Of a stretch of 64,000 bases of DNA, positions 1 to 7,072 are shown piece after piece; within the stretch, counting starts at the first letter, position 1, and the number at the start of each line of letters is the position of its first letter. The position numbers and the translations under genes are program-made. The notes beneath the pieces were generated by a model. It saw only the letters and a program-made list of their open reading frames with translations, searched no databases and had not been told where the DNA came from. Source of the DNA: Oscillibacter valericigenes Sjm18-20 (GTDB lineage Bacteria; Bacillota; Clostridia; Oscillospirales; Oscillospiraceae); NCBI GenBank assembly GCA_000283575.1, contig AP012044.1:248001-312000 (forward strand). The letters run 5' to 3'.

Positions 1-308
1 CACAGTGCGTTCATCACGGAACGGACTGTGTCCCGCCCTACGGCGGACAGACTTCGGTATCGGTCCAGAAGTTCGCGCTCGTCGTGGGTCAATACGCTCT
101 GCCCACCCCGAAAATGGTCGCGGTACAGCGTGTTGGGGTCCACCTGCAAGCTGTCGAACAGGCGCAGAAGTACCTCTTCCTTTGGAGCGCTGATTCCTGT
201 CTCGTAGTTGCCTATGGCTGAAACCGAGACGCCCAGCGCCTCCGCCAGCTCCCGGCGGGACATATTCAGCTGCTCTCTCCGTTCCCGCAGCCGTTCTCCA
301 AAACTCAT
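1..308 (-). CDS. XRE-family transcriptional regulator, 3' end off the window
   Basis: About 102 N-terminal residues are visible, starting MSFGERLRERREQLNMSRRE. The N-terminal 60 residues form a typical Cro/C1 helix-turn-helix (RRELAEALGVSVSAIGNYE is the helix-turn-helix core). The rest lies past base 1, so any C-terminal sensing domain is unseen. The ATG at 308 is the first start after a good minus-strand promoter. Two direct copies of ATATTCGAC lie between promoter and start and could be its own operator (inference). Family function is DNA-binding repression or activation; the target is unknown. Confidence 0.85.
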   Translation of the reverse strand, partial: MSFGERLRERREQLNMSRRELAEALGVSVSAIGNYETGISAPKEEVLLRLFDSLQVDPNTLYRDHFRGGQSVLTHDERELLDRYRSLSAVGRDTVRSVMNAL

Positions 309-328
309 TTGCCGCGCCTCCCCGCAGT

Positions 329-385
329 ATATTCGACAATATTCGACGTACGTTTTATCCTAGCGTTTTTTCTTGGCTTTGTCAA
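329..385 (-). promoter_or_regulatory. Promoter and candidate operator of the XRE gene
   Basis: Minus strand: TTGACA (380-385), 17-base spacer, TAGGAT (357-362). Between the -10 and the ATG lie two copies of ATATTCGAC (plus-strand 329-337 and 339-347), a likely repressor contact zone. The operator role is inferred. Confidence 0.6.
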
Positions 386-402
386 TTAAATAAAACAAGA
401 AA

Positions 403-470
403 CTTGTAAATATCATCTTGACAAAACAATATACTTGTGATACCTTGTAATTGTTCCCAGTATTCTTGTG
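403..470 (+). promoter_or_regulatory. Phased CTTGT repeats with a weak plus-strand promoter
   Basis: CTTGT(A/G) occurs at 403, 434, 444 and 465, with gaps of 31, 10 and 21 bases, close to whole helical turns. A TTGACA at 419-424 sits 17 bases from TACCTT at 442-447. No plus-strand gene follows closely; the nearest is at 842, beyond two minus-strand tRNAs. It looks like a binding array for a regulator, perhaps the neighbouring XRE protein (inference). Confidence 0.35.
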
Positions 471-559
471 ATATATAACAGAATAACACAGCGGGAAAGT
501 CAAATGGGTGCAAAAAAAATCCCAAACGAAAAAAATCGTTCGGGAATCCGCGGAGCTTC

Positions 560-591
560 AAAAAAACGCCGCAAGCAAAACGCTTGCGGCG
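560..591 (-). terminator. Terminator of the tRNA-Thr/tRNA-Tyr transcript
   Basis: Perfect 10-bp stem (567-576 with 582-591), 5-base loop, followed on the minus strand by a run of seven Ts (plus-strand As 560-566). It lies just after the tRNA-Tyr 3' end. Confidence 0.85.
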
Positions 592-595
592 AACA

Positions 596-680
596 TGGTG
601 GGGGAAGATGGATTCGAACCATCGAAGTCGTAGACAACAGATTTACAGTCTGCCCCATTTGACCGCTCTGGAATTCCCCC
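596..680 (-). tRNA. tRNA-Tyr (anticodon GTA), CCA encoded
   Basis: Minus strand. The 7-bp acceptor stem GGGGGAA/TTCCCCC closes the molecule. The anticodon loop reads CTGTAAA with anticodon GTA, there is a long variable arm as expected for tRNA-Tyr, and the T-loop reads GGTTCGAATCC. CCA is encoded (plus-strand 596-598). Cotranscribed with tRNA-Thr just upstream. Confidence 0.93.
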
Positions 681-689
681 ATATTCACT

Positions 690-765
690 TGGAGCTGGTG
701 GACGGATTCGAACCCCCGACCTGCTGATTACAAATCAGCTGCTCTACCAGCTGAGCTACACCAGC
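690..765 (-). tRNA. tRNA-Thr (anticodon TGT), CCA encoded
   Basis: Minus strand. Acceptor stem GCTGGTG/CACCAGC, D-arm TAGCTCAGCTGGTAGAGCA, anticodon loop TTTGTAA with anticodon TGT, and T-arm GGGGGTTCGAATCC. CCA is encoded at 690-692. First gene of the two-tRNA transcript. Confidence 0.95.
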
Positions 766-784
766 GCATCCAACAGCAAGGATT

Positions 785-813
785 ATATTAACAGACGCCG
801 GGGGGTTTGTCAA
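785..813 (-). promoter_or_regulatory. Promoter of the tRNA-Thr/tRNA-Tyr operon
   Basis: Minus strand: TTGACA (808-813), 17-base spacer, TAATAT (785-790), about 20 bases upstream of tRNA-Thr. Confidence 0.75.
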
Positions 814-841
814 CCTCATTTTTTAACGGGAGCGTGATTTT

Positions 842-1027
842 TTGAAAAAATTTCTGCGGGAGCCCCGAGGTTTGCTGCGCTGCGGCGAGTGCGGCGGGGA
901 GATCTGCCCGGGGGAGTCCTATTGGCAGGTTAACGGTGGGGTAATCTGCGCCGTATGCCTGTCCGATTTTGCCAGGGCCGAACTGGAGCCGTTTCGCCGT
1001 GTGCGGGGAGAGGAGGAGAGAATTTGA
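842..1027 (+). CDS. Small zinc-ribbon protein, function unknown
   Basis: 61 residues from a TTG start, with a GGGAG about 12 bases upstream. Four cysteines in two CxxC-type pairs (CGECGGEIC near residue 16 and CAVC near 36) suggest a treble-clef or rubredoxin-like zinc knuckle. First of three tightly packed genes: its stop overlaps the next start as ATGA, and the third gene encodes a sigma region 4-like protein. That suggests a small DNA- or RNA-polymerase-binding unit, or a phage-derived relic. Function is not recognised. Confidence 0.6.
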   Translation: MKKFLREPRGLLRCGECGGEICPGESYWQVNGGVICAVCLSDFARAELEPFRRVRGEEERI

Positions 1028-1260
1028 TGACGCTGATGGAACTGTCCGTTACATATCGAACCAGCGCCGAGGCGCTGCGGCGGCGGATCGGTGAGCTGCG
1101 CGAGGAGAGTAGAGTCCGGACGGATCCGGAGGCGGTCCGCTGCTTGAACCGGCGGATCGCAGAGCTGGAGCCGCTGCTGCGGGAGGCGCGGGAGCTGGCG
1201 GTTGTAACCGCCCGCTATTACGATAGGAGGTACCACAAAAGTGAAAAGTACTGTTTCTGA
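1024..1260 (+). CDS. Small predicted coiled-coil protein, function unknown
   Basis: 78 residues, starting MTLMELSVTYRTSAEALRRR. The ATG overlaps the previous stop (ATGA) and follows GGAGGAGAG, which favours this start over a longer open frame. Charged heptad-rich helices run through most of the protein. The 3' end overlaps the next gene by 20 bases, so the trio is translationally coupled. No enzyme motif; probably structural or adaptor (inference). Confidence 0.6.
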   Translation: MMTLMELSVTYRTSAEALRRRIGELREESRVRTDPEAVRCLNRRIAELEPLLREARELAVVTARYYDRRYHKSEKYCF

Positions 1261-1546
1261 CGACTACTCCACCCGGTCCAGCGAGTGGATCGGGGATATG
1301 ACGGTGTGGCTTCGGAAAAACGGGGAGGACAACAGCGATCAGCTTTCCCGCCTCCGCCGCCAGCTCCGACTCGCCCGGGAGCGAGAGCTGACGCCCCGCC
1401 AACGCCAGTTTCTGACCCGGTACTTTGACGATGGCCTGAGCATGAAGGAGATCGCAGAGGAGATGGGAGTGGACCCCTCCACCGTATCGAGGACGCTGCG
1501 CAGGGCAAAGGAACGGCTGCGCCGGGCGCTTCAATACGCACTGTGA
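1241..1546 (+). CDS. Sigma-70 region 4-like helix-turn-helix protein
   Basis: 101 residues from GTG 1241, preceded by GATAGGAGGTACC. The C-terminal half is a canonical region 4 HTH (LTPRQRQFLTRYF, then LSMKEIAEEMGVDPSTVSRT and LRRAKERLRRAL). There is no region 2, so it is not a full sigma factor. Similar stand-alone proteins serve as phage positive control factors or anti-/co-sigma proteins. It ends the three-gene operon starting at 842. Its regulatory target is unknown. Confidence 0.7.
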   Translation: MKSTVSDDYSTRSSEWIGDMTVWLRKNGEDNSDQLSRLRRQLRLARERELTPRQRQFLTRYFDDGLSMKEIAEEMGVDPSTVSRTLRRAKERLRRALQYAL

Positions 1547-1652
1547 GCGATTTTTACATGAGAGGGAAAAGCTCCTGAAAAAAGGACGGTCCAACATCGG
1601 GAGGGACAGGGCGGACCGCTTTAAATTTTGGCACATTTTCGGGGTTTCCCTC

Positions 1653-1681
1653 TTGTGCTTTTGCCTGCCTCCACGTATAAT
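1653..1681 (+). promoter_or_regulatory. Promoter of the yitT-family gene
   Basis: TTGTGC (1653-1658), 17-base spacer, TATAAT (1676-1681), about 70 bases before the ATG at 1750. Confidence 0.6.
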
Positions 1682-1749
1682 AATTTTGTATCGACGCATT
1701 TACCCCCTTGAACGTCTCCACGAGGATCGAGGGCCGAAGGAGGAACTTC

Positions 1750-2637
1750 ATGTTTTACACTGCGCTGCACAACCGCTGGCTGCGCCTGTTGGGCGCCGTA
1801 TTCGGAGAATTTCTCTCTGTGCTGGCGCTGAATCTGTTCATTGTTCCGCTGAACCTGTATACGGGCGGGGCCATGGGCTTTTGCCAGTTGCTGCGGACGG
1901 TGATGACCACCTATATGGGCTTGAATTTCGGACAATATGACGTGGCCGGAATTCTTTATCTGATTGTGAATATCCCGATACTGCTCTACGCATGGCGGAC
2001 ACTGGGCCGGGGCCTGGTGGTGCGGACGCTGATCTGCACACTGGCCTATTCCCTGTTTTACTCCATCATTCCCGTACCGACGACCCCCATTATTACAGAT
2101 ATGCTGACCTCCTGCCTGCTCGGCGGTATCATCACGGGCGTGGCCAGCGGTATTGTGCTGACCTGCGGCTGCTCCGGCGGCGGACTGGATGTGGTTGGGC
2201 TGTGTCTTTCGGCAAAGGGGAGCAATATCACCGTGGGCCGGTTCAGCCTTGGATTCAACGCTGTGCTGTACACCGCCTGCCTGTTGCTGTTCAGCCCCGA
2301 GATCGCCATTTATTCCGTCATCTATAACTATTTCTCAGCCATCGTCCTGGACCGGCTGCACCAACAAAATATCTCCATGCAGGCCATGATCTTCACCAAG
2401 GAAGACGAAAAACAGCTGGCTCAGTTCATTATTCAGTCCTTTGGCCGCAGCGTCACTTATTGGACGGGCACAGGCGCCTATACCGGAGAGAGTATCCATG
2501 TGCTGTATGTATGCCTGTCCAAGTACGAGGCGGAAGAACTACGCCGTGCGGTCCATTCCATGGATCCCCATGCGTTTATCGTGTTCCAGTCCGGCATTCG
2601 GGTGGACGGAAACTTCCGCCGAAACCTGGGGAACTGA
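1750..2637 (+). CDS. YitT family membrane protein
   Basis: 295 residues. The start at 1750 follows GAAGGAGGAACTTC; an upstream in-frame ATG at 1708 lacks a ribosome site. Five or six hydrophobic segments span residues 10-200, including the glycine-rich stretch LLGGIITGVASGIVL and CGCSGGGLDVVG typical of YitT/DUF161. The C-terminal ~85 residues are a soluble DUF2179 domain. These are inner-membrane proteins of unknown substrate in Firmicutes. It stands alone between its own promoter and a hairpin. Confidence 0.88.
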   Translation: MFYTALHNRWLRLLGAVFGEFLSVLALNLFIVPLNLYTGGAMGFCQLLRTVMTTYMGLNFGQYDVAGILYLIVNIPILLYAWRTLGRGLVVRTLICTLAYSLFYSIIPVPTTPIITDMLTSCLLGGIITGVASGIVLTCGCSGGGLDVVGLCLSAKGSNITVGRFSLGFNAVLYTACLLLFSPEIAIYSVIYNYFSAIVLDRLHQQNISMQAMIFTKEDEKQLAQFIIQSFGRSVTYWTGTGAYTGESIHVLYVCLSKYEAEELRRAVHSMDPHAFIVFQSGIRVDGNFRRNLGN

Positions 2638-2825
2638 AGGCCGATGCAGACGAGGGCCGCGTCGGTATGCCGTGTGTTCGGTGGCGGCGGCGTCTCAAAG
2701 CTGCGGCGTGGAGACGTTGATACCGGACTGTACGCATTTTTCGTATTTTAAGGCCCCAATTGCGGCCCGGTGGCAAAGAGTATGACGGCTTCTGGAAACC
2801 TGTCAGGGGTCATAAAAGCGAACGA

Positions 2826-2850
2826 AAAGCGCCGCCACAGACGGCGCTTT
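2826..2850 (+). terminator. Hairpin terminator between yitT-like and HAD genes
   Basis: Perfect 9-bp stem AAAGCGCCG/CGGCGCTTT with a 7-base loop; the Ts lie at the 3' edge of the stem. It could also sit in the leader of the following HAD gene. Confidence 0.5.
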
Positions 2851-2876
2851 CGCTATAAAGAGAAATGGAGATCACC

Positions 2877-3521
2877 ATGAGACTACAAGGCGCAATTTTT
2901 GATATGGACGGGACGTTGCTGGATTCCATGCAGGCCTGGAGGTCGCTGGGGTCCAGCTTTCTCCGGCGGCAGGGAAAGGAGCCGGACGGAGAGCTTGACC
3001 GGATGCTGCGTGCGATGAGCATGGAGGGCGGGGCTGCGTACTGTGTGGAGCAGTACGGACTGAGCATGGAACCGGAAGAGGCCATCCGGCTGATGCATAC
3101 GGAGATTGAGAATTTCTACCGTCTCCGCGTCGCACCGAAAGCGGGAGTGGAGCGTATGCTGTCCCTTCTGAAGATGCAAGGCGTGTGGATGTATGTGGCC
3201 ACTGCCACCGATCACCCGCTGGCAGATATTGCCATGGACCGCGCCGGACTGATGAAATACTTCCGCGGGATGGTTACCTGCGGCGATGCGGGCCGGGGAA
3301 AAGAGGACCCGGAGGTCTATGAAATGGCGCTGCGCCGTCTGCGCTGCCGGAAGGAGGATGCGGTGGTGTTTGAAGATGCGCTGTTCGCCTTGCGTACGGC
3401 GAAGGCCGCTGGGTTTCGGACGGCGGCGGTCTATGACCCGTCGGAGCCGGACCAGGGTGCGATGAAAGCGGAAGCGGACTATTACATCCGGTCTTTTGAG
3501 GACTGGACGGAAATCGGATGA
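2877..3521 (+). CDS. HAD-superfamily hydrolase, beta-phosphoglucomutase-like
   Basis: 214 residues. Start 2877 is chosen because GGAGATCACC precedes it; ATG 2865 is the alternative. HAD motif I is FDMDGTLLDS at residues 6-15, motif II is the TATD stretch near residue 105, motif III/IV are GKEDPEVY and VFEDA. The helical cap follows motif I (subclass I). These enzymes dephosphorylate or isomerise small phosphometabolites in the cytoplasm; the substrate cannot be read from sequence. Confidence 0.82.
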   Translation: MRLQGAIFDMDGTLLDSMQAWRSLGSSFLRRQGKEPDGELDRMLRAMSMEGGAAYCVEQYGLSMEPEEAIRLMHTEIENFYRLRVAPKAGVERMLSLLKMQGVWMYVATATDHPLADIAMDRAGLMKYFRGMVTCGDAGRGKEDPEVYEMALRRLRCRKEDAVVFEDALFALRTAKAAGFRTAAVYDPSEPDQGAMKAEADYYIRSFEDWTEIG

Positions 3522-3764
3522 ATCAGGGATTTCCGGTATAGCGTCGCGGTACGCATAGCTGTTTTGCGCCGGCTGGCAAAGTGTAAAAAGGGGCCGCCAG
3601 CGAATTGAACGCCGGCGGCTCAACGGGTGGGATATTGGAAAGCTTCCTTGATTATCGTACCGCATACGGCGGGAAAATGCAAGGGGTGAAACCGGTCGAT
3701 TTACCACTTTTTGGGGAAGAATCGGTCGAATGCCCCAAAAGTTTTCAGAGAAAAACTGCGGCTC

Positions 3765-3792
3765 CACCATGGAAGCCGCAGTTTTTTTAGGA
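3765..3792. terminator. Bidirectional terminator
   Basis: CTGCGGCT and AGCCGCAG flank a short loop, with As before and a run of Ts after. It sits between the convergent HAD gene and yabR. The remainder of 3522-3764 holds nothing I can name. Confidence 0.75.
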
Positions 3793-4281
3793 TCTTCTTC
3801 TTTTGCCGCCGCGCTTTCCATCTACACTGCGGTTCAGGTCAGCCATCTTCCCCTCGGAGGTGGAGAGAAACTTTTTCAGCTTGTCCTCGAACTCCATATC
3901 GCCGGAGGGCGGAATCGGCTGTGGGCGGGCGGAAGCGGGACGATTTCCCCCCGACGGATGTTCGCCGCCGTTCATGGGACGCGGTCCGCCGGCGCTTCGC
4001 GGCCCTCCTGCGGGGCGGTGCAAAAAGGGGCGGTTATTCTCCTGGGGCAGCGCCTTTTTGATGGAGAGGTTGATCTTCCCGTTCTCCGAGGCCAGTACCC
4101 GAACCTTTACAGTCTGCCCCTCCTGCAGATAATCATGTACGTCGTTGACGTAGCTGTTTGCGATCTCCGAGATATGTACGAGGCCGGAGCGGCCTCCCTC
4201 CAGAGCGACGAACGCCCCAAACTTCATGATGGCGGTTACCCTGCCCTCCATGATGCTCCCAACCTCAGGCTCTACTCCCAT
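3787..4281 (-). CDS. yabR: S1 RNA-binding domain protein, YabR-like
   Basis: 164 residues from ATG 4281; a longer frame to 4377 lacks a good ribosome site. An S1 (OB-fold) domain spans residues 5-78 (GSIMEGRVTAIMKFGAFVAL, then GLVHISEIANSYV). A low-complexity Pro/Gly/Arg linker follows, then a basic tail ending KRGGKRRRS. S1 proteins bind single-stranded RNA, often at the ribosome. It closes the conserved yabP-yabQ-divIC-yabR order known from Bacillus. Exact role unknown. Confidence 0.85.
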   Translation of the reverse strand: MGVEPEVGSIMEGRVTAIMKFGAFVALEGGRSGLVHISEIANSYVNDVHDYLQEGQTVKVRVLASENGKINLSIKKALPQENNRPFLHRPAGGPRSAGGPRPMNGGEHPSGGNRPASARPQPIPPSGDMEFEDKLKKFLSTSEGKMADLNRSVDGKRGGKRRRS

Positions 4282-4382
4282 ACTGTGTCCTGTTTCTCCC
4301 TTCTCAGGTTTCGTTTGTCCGCCAGAAAATAGATCGGCGGAATATTCAAAAGGCCGGCGCGGGGCAAAGCGCCCCATGCCAT

Positions 4383-4691
4383 TCAGTTGCTCACGTCGTA
4401 AAATACCCGGTCACCCGGCGCCACAAGACCCAACTCATCCCGGGCGATTTCCTCCATCTGATCCTGCGTGCCTCCGCCGTCGATGGCCTCCTGCAGCTTG
4501 TCGTTGCTTTGCTGCTGGTCGCGGACCTGAGTGGTCAACTGGGCCTTTTGGGACTCGGCGTTTTTCACATGGCCTTTCAGTTGGTACAGCTGCCACCCCA
4601 ACGCGGCGACCAGCGCCAGCAACAGGAGCTTTCCGAAAAGACCCAGCCTGATCTGCCGACGGCCCTTTTTTTGTTTGCCTGCCCTTGCCAC
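4383..4691 (-). CDS. divIC: Septum formation initiator, DivIC/FtsB family
   Basis: 102 residues from GTG 4691, which follows GGAGGGGGGAGCGTCC; the ATG at 4730 has no such site. A short basic N-terminus, one transmembrane helix (about residues 17-36), then a coiled coil (QLYQLKGHVKNAESQKAQL) and the C-terminal EEIARDELGLVAPGD motif of the family. DivIC is a bitopic divisome protein partnering DivIB/FtsL. The reading frame of yabQ runs 257 bases into this gene in another frame. Confidence 0.9.
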   Translation of the reverse strand: MARAGKQKKGRRQIRLGLFGKLLLLALVAALGWQLYQLKGHVKNAESQKAQLTTQVRDQQQSNDKLQEAIDGGGTQDQMEEIARDELGLVAPGDRVFYDVSN

Positions 4692-5154
4692 GGACGCTCC
4701 CCCCTCCGATCTTATAACGCCGACATACAATTTTCTTTATTGTATAGCATTTTTTCATAAAAAGAAAGATGTTTTTCAGGTGTTGGCCAATTTTTTTACA
4801 GATTTTTTTCAACCAAATCCACGGAATTTGCAGCAAATGAAGCAAAAACGCCAGAGTGTCGGCCCAAAAATCCCAAATCGGCCGCAGAATGGCCGAGAAC
4901 AGGGAGAAAAAAAGTGCCACTCCGCCGCTCACGCCCAAGAGCGTATAGATGCGCAGCTGCCCCTGCGTTCGGTTCAGGCAAAACAAAAACAGTGCTGCCG
5001 CCGCGCACAGGCAGTATCCGCAGTCCAGCGCCCAAGCGGTCCGGGGTAGGCGGAGGCGGAAAGGACGAAGCAGATCGTAGGCCACGCCGATGGCCAATCC
5101 CAGCAAAATAGACTGGAGGAATACCTCCAGCTGCTGGTCCACAAAATTCCGCAT
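4435..5154 (-). CDS. yabQ: Spore cortex biosynthesis protein YabQ with overlong C-terminus
   Basis: 239 residues from ATG 5154, directly after the yabP stop (TGATATG). Residues 1-110 hold four hydrophobic helices, matching YabQ, a forespore outer-membrane protein needed for cortex synthesis. From about residue 155 onward the protein is the out-of-frame reading of divIC: Arg/Gly/Pro-rich and without family character. Either the natural stop is lost by mutation or base error, or the overlap is genuine. The functional part is probably residues 1-150. Confidence 0.8.
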   Translation of the reverse strand: MRNFVDQQLEVFLQSILLGLAIGVAYDLLRPFRLRLPRTAWALDCGYCLCAAAALFLFCLNRTQGQLRIYTLLGVSGGVALFFSLFSAILRPIWDFWADTLAFLLHLLQIPWIWLKKICKKIGQHLKNIFLFMKKCYTIKKIVCRRYKIGGGSVRGKGRQTKKGPSADQAGSFRKAPVAGAGRRVGVAAVPTERPCEKRRVPKGPVDHSGPRPAAKQRQAAGGHRRRRHAGSDGGNRPG

Positions 5155-5155
5155 A

Positions 5156-5437
5156 TCATCCCAGCAGCCGCCGCAGCAGCCCTCCCCGGCCCGCAGACGG
5201 CTCCTCGTAGGAGAGGGAATCGATCTTCCCGTCCACCTTTAGCTCGCCGCCCTCCAGAGAAAGCTGCCCGATGTGCAAGTCCTCCCCCGTAACAATCAGC
5301 GTTCCGGCAGCGGTAGACATGACGATCCCCGTATCGTCGAACCGCTCCACGTCTTCCACGCCGGAGACAATCAGGTGCTCCCGGCCTTCCAGCTCGATGC
5401 GGTGGGCCTGCGGCATGGCGTTTGCATAATCGTTCAT
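5156..5437 (-). CDS. yabP: Sporulation protein YabP
   Basis: 93 residues, matching the family length. Contains the family core HRIELEGREHLIVSGVEDVERFD and IVMSTAAGTLIVTGEDLHIG, followed by a short acidic/basic tail. YabP is expressed in the mother cell under sigma-E in Bacillus and is needed for spore cortex and coat maturation. It is coupled to yabQ (1-base gap). A purely beta-rich protein with no catalytic motif. Confidence 0.93.
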   Translation of the reverse strand: MNDYANAMPQAHRIELEGREHLIVSGVEDVERFDDTGIVMSTAAGTLIVTGEDLHIGQLSLEGGELKVDGKIDSLSYEEPSAGRGGLLRRLLG

Positions 5438-5509
5438 CTTCCGTCCCTCCCCGGTTTACACGCCGGTCTGATCCGGCGGTCACATCATTCTATGGGACGG
5501 GATGGCAAA

Positions 5510-5758
5510 TTATGCCCCGGTGATCTCCCGGTACAGTGCGGCGGCATCTGCCTGACGGACGTTTTCCGCCACCGACAGAACCTCCACCGTCAGAGTGCGA
5601 ATTCCAAACCGAAGGGAGAGCACATCTCCCACCTTCACATCATAGCTGGCCCGGGCGGACTTTCCGTTGACGGAGACCAGGCCGTTGTCGCATGCCTCGT
5701 TTGCAACGGTGCGCCGCTTGATGAGCCGCGCGGTTTTGAGGTATTTGTCCAGCCGCAT
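5510..5758 (-). CDS. rqcP: S4-domain RNA-binding protein RqcP (YabO)
   Basis: 82 residues consisting almost entirely of one S4 fold: MRLDKYLKTARLIKRRTVAN then GLVSVNGKSARASYDVKVGD. In Firmicutes RqcP/YabO works with RqcH in ribosome quality control, helping to add alanine tails to stalled nascent chains on 50S subunits. Its place before yabP agrees with the Bacillus yabO-yabP order. Confidence 0.9.
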   Translation of the reverse strand: MRLDKYLKTARLIKRRTVANEACDNGLVSVNGKSARASYDVKVGDVLSLRFGIRTLTVEVLSVAENVRQADAAALYREITGA

Positions 5759-5868
5759 AAAAAGACTCCTTTATTTAAAAAGTACAGGGGGATTCGCGAT
5801 AGGAAAATGCGCGGGGGGACGGCTGTCCCCCCGCACGAAGCGTCTATATTGTCCCGCGGAGCCCGTGC

Positions 5869-6144
5869 TTACTTCGCAACGGAGTCCTTCAGAGCCTTGC
5901 CGGCCTTAAAGGTGGGGATCTTGGAGGCGGGGATCTTAATCTCCTCCTTGGTCTTGGGATTGCGGCCAATGCGCTCGGCGCGGTTCTTTACTTCAAAAGA
6001 GCCAAAACCAACCAACTGTACCTTGTCCCCCTGCTGCATGGCAGTGGTAATAGCGTCCAGAGTTGCGGCAATGACGGTCTCGGTTTCCTTCTTGGAAACT
6101 TCCGTCTTGGCGGCGACAGCGTTGATAAGTTCAGCTTTGTTCAT
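5869..6144 (-). CDS. hup: DNA-binding protein HU
   Basis: 91 residues. Starts MNKAELINAVAAKTEVSKKE and carries the HU signature GFGSFEVKNRAERIGRNPKT with the DNA-bending beta arms. ATG 6144 follows AGGAGGAAATACAA. HU is the histone-like nucleoid protein that bends and coats DNA as a dimer. It sits between mazG and rqcP, a placement not found in Bacillus subtilis. Confidence 0.96.
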   Translation of the reverse strand: MNKAELINAVAAKTEVSKKETETVIAATLDAITTAMQQGDKVQLVGFGSFEVKNRAERIGRNPKTKEEIKIPASKIPTFKAGKALKDSVAK

Positions 6145-6207
6145 TTGTATTTCCTCCTATAAAATTCACATCTTTTTTTGGCTTATCTCTTAAAGCGGGG
6201 TCCGCTT

Positions 6208-7014
6208 TTAAGATTCTGCTTGTTTGGCCCGGTTCCATAGAAGCAGCTTCTCCTCCGGAGAGAGGGAATTCAGTCCGGTGGGGGCATGCTCCTCCACAAA
6301 GCGGAAGCGCCGGGCAAATTTGTCGCAGCTGGCGTGCAGCGCCTCCTCGGGGTCCACGCCGTTCCGCTGGGCGATCTTTGCGGCCATGAACAGTACGTCG
6401 CCCACTTCCGCTTTCACGCCGTGGGGCGCGTCCACGGGGCGGGCGGTGTCCTTCGCCGCTTGACGAAGCTCACCGGCTTCTTCGTCCAGCTTGTCCAGCA
6501 CACCACCGCCGTCCGGCCAGTCGAATCCGGCCTTGGCGGCTTTGCCCTGCATCTTTTCGGCCCGCCAGAGGGCGGGGAGAGTCCTGGCCACGGCGTCCAC
6601 CGCATCCGCGGCGGACATCTGGCCCTTCTCCCTGCGCTTCAGGGCTTCCCAGCGGTCCAGCTCCTCGGAGGTGTCTTTGACCTCCACCGTGCCAAACACA
6701 TGGGGATGGCGGTAAATCAGCTTTTTGCAGATGCCGTCCGCCACGTCGTCCATGGTGAAGCCGCCAAGTTCCTTTTCAAGTTGGGCGTGGAACACCACCT
6801 GCAAAAGCACGTCGCCCAGCTCTTCGCAGAGCGCGGCTCTGTCGCCCCTGTCAATGGCCTCTACCACCTCGTAGCTCTCCTCCAGAAAATTTCGACGGAG
6901 AGACGCGTGGGTCTGTTCCCGATCCCACGGGCAGCCGCCCGGGGCACGAAGCAACTCCATGATGCCAAGAAGGTCCTCATAGCCATAATGCGGCTTACAT
7001 TGAAAATCTACCAT
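6208..7014 (-). CDS. mazG: Nucleoside triphosphate pyrophosphohydrolase MazG
   Basis: 268 residues with two tandem MazG folds. The first carries GGCPWDREQTHASLRRNFLE and EELGDVLLQVVFHA (EExxE/D metal ligands); the second carries EVGDVLFMAAKIAQRN. It hydrolyses NTPs and dNTPs to monophosphates and pyrophosphate, cleaning damaged nucleotides or limiting ppGpp responses. The N-terminal methylase domain found in Bacillus YabN is absent. It lies between spoVB and hup in the yab cluster. Confidence 0.94.
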   Translation of the reverse strand: MVDFQCKPHYGYEDLLGIMELLRAPGGCPWDREQTHASLRRNFLEESYEVVEAIDRGDRAALCEELGDVLLQVVFHAQLEKELGGFTMDDVADGICKKLIYRHPHVFGTVEVKDTSEELDRWEALKRREKGQMSAADAVDAVARTLPALWRAEKMQGKAAKAGFDWPDGGGVLDKLDEEAGELRQAAKDTARPVDAPHGVKAEVGDVLFMAAKIAQRNGVDPEEALHASCDKFARRFRFVEEHAPTGLNSLSPEEKLLLWNRAKQAES

Positions 7015-7072
7015 AACTTCTCTGCCTTTGCAAGATAAATTCGCGGGAAATCCTTGATTTTAAGGCTTTTTT

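Noticed and set aside
468-662. 64-residue plus-strand open frame upstream of the tRNAs
   Set aside because: It overlaps the tRNA-Tyr gene and its terminator, and has no family signal.
842-1546. Complete prophage
   Set aside because: Only three small genes; no structural, lysis or integrase genes nearby.
3605-3790. 61-residue open frame between HAD and yabR genes
   Set aside because: No ribosome site; its 3' part is the shared terminator.
2883-3821. 312-residue minus-strand frame over the HAD gene
   Set aside because: Antisense of the HAD CDS, and crosses a terminator.
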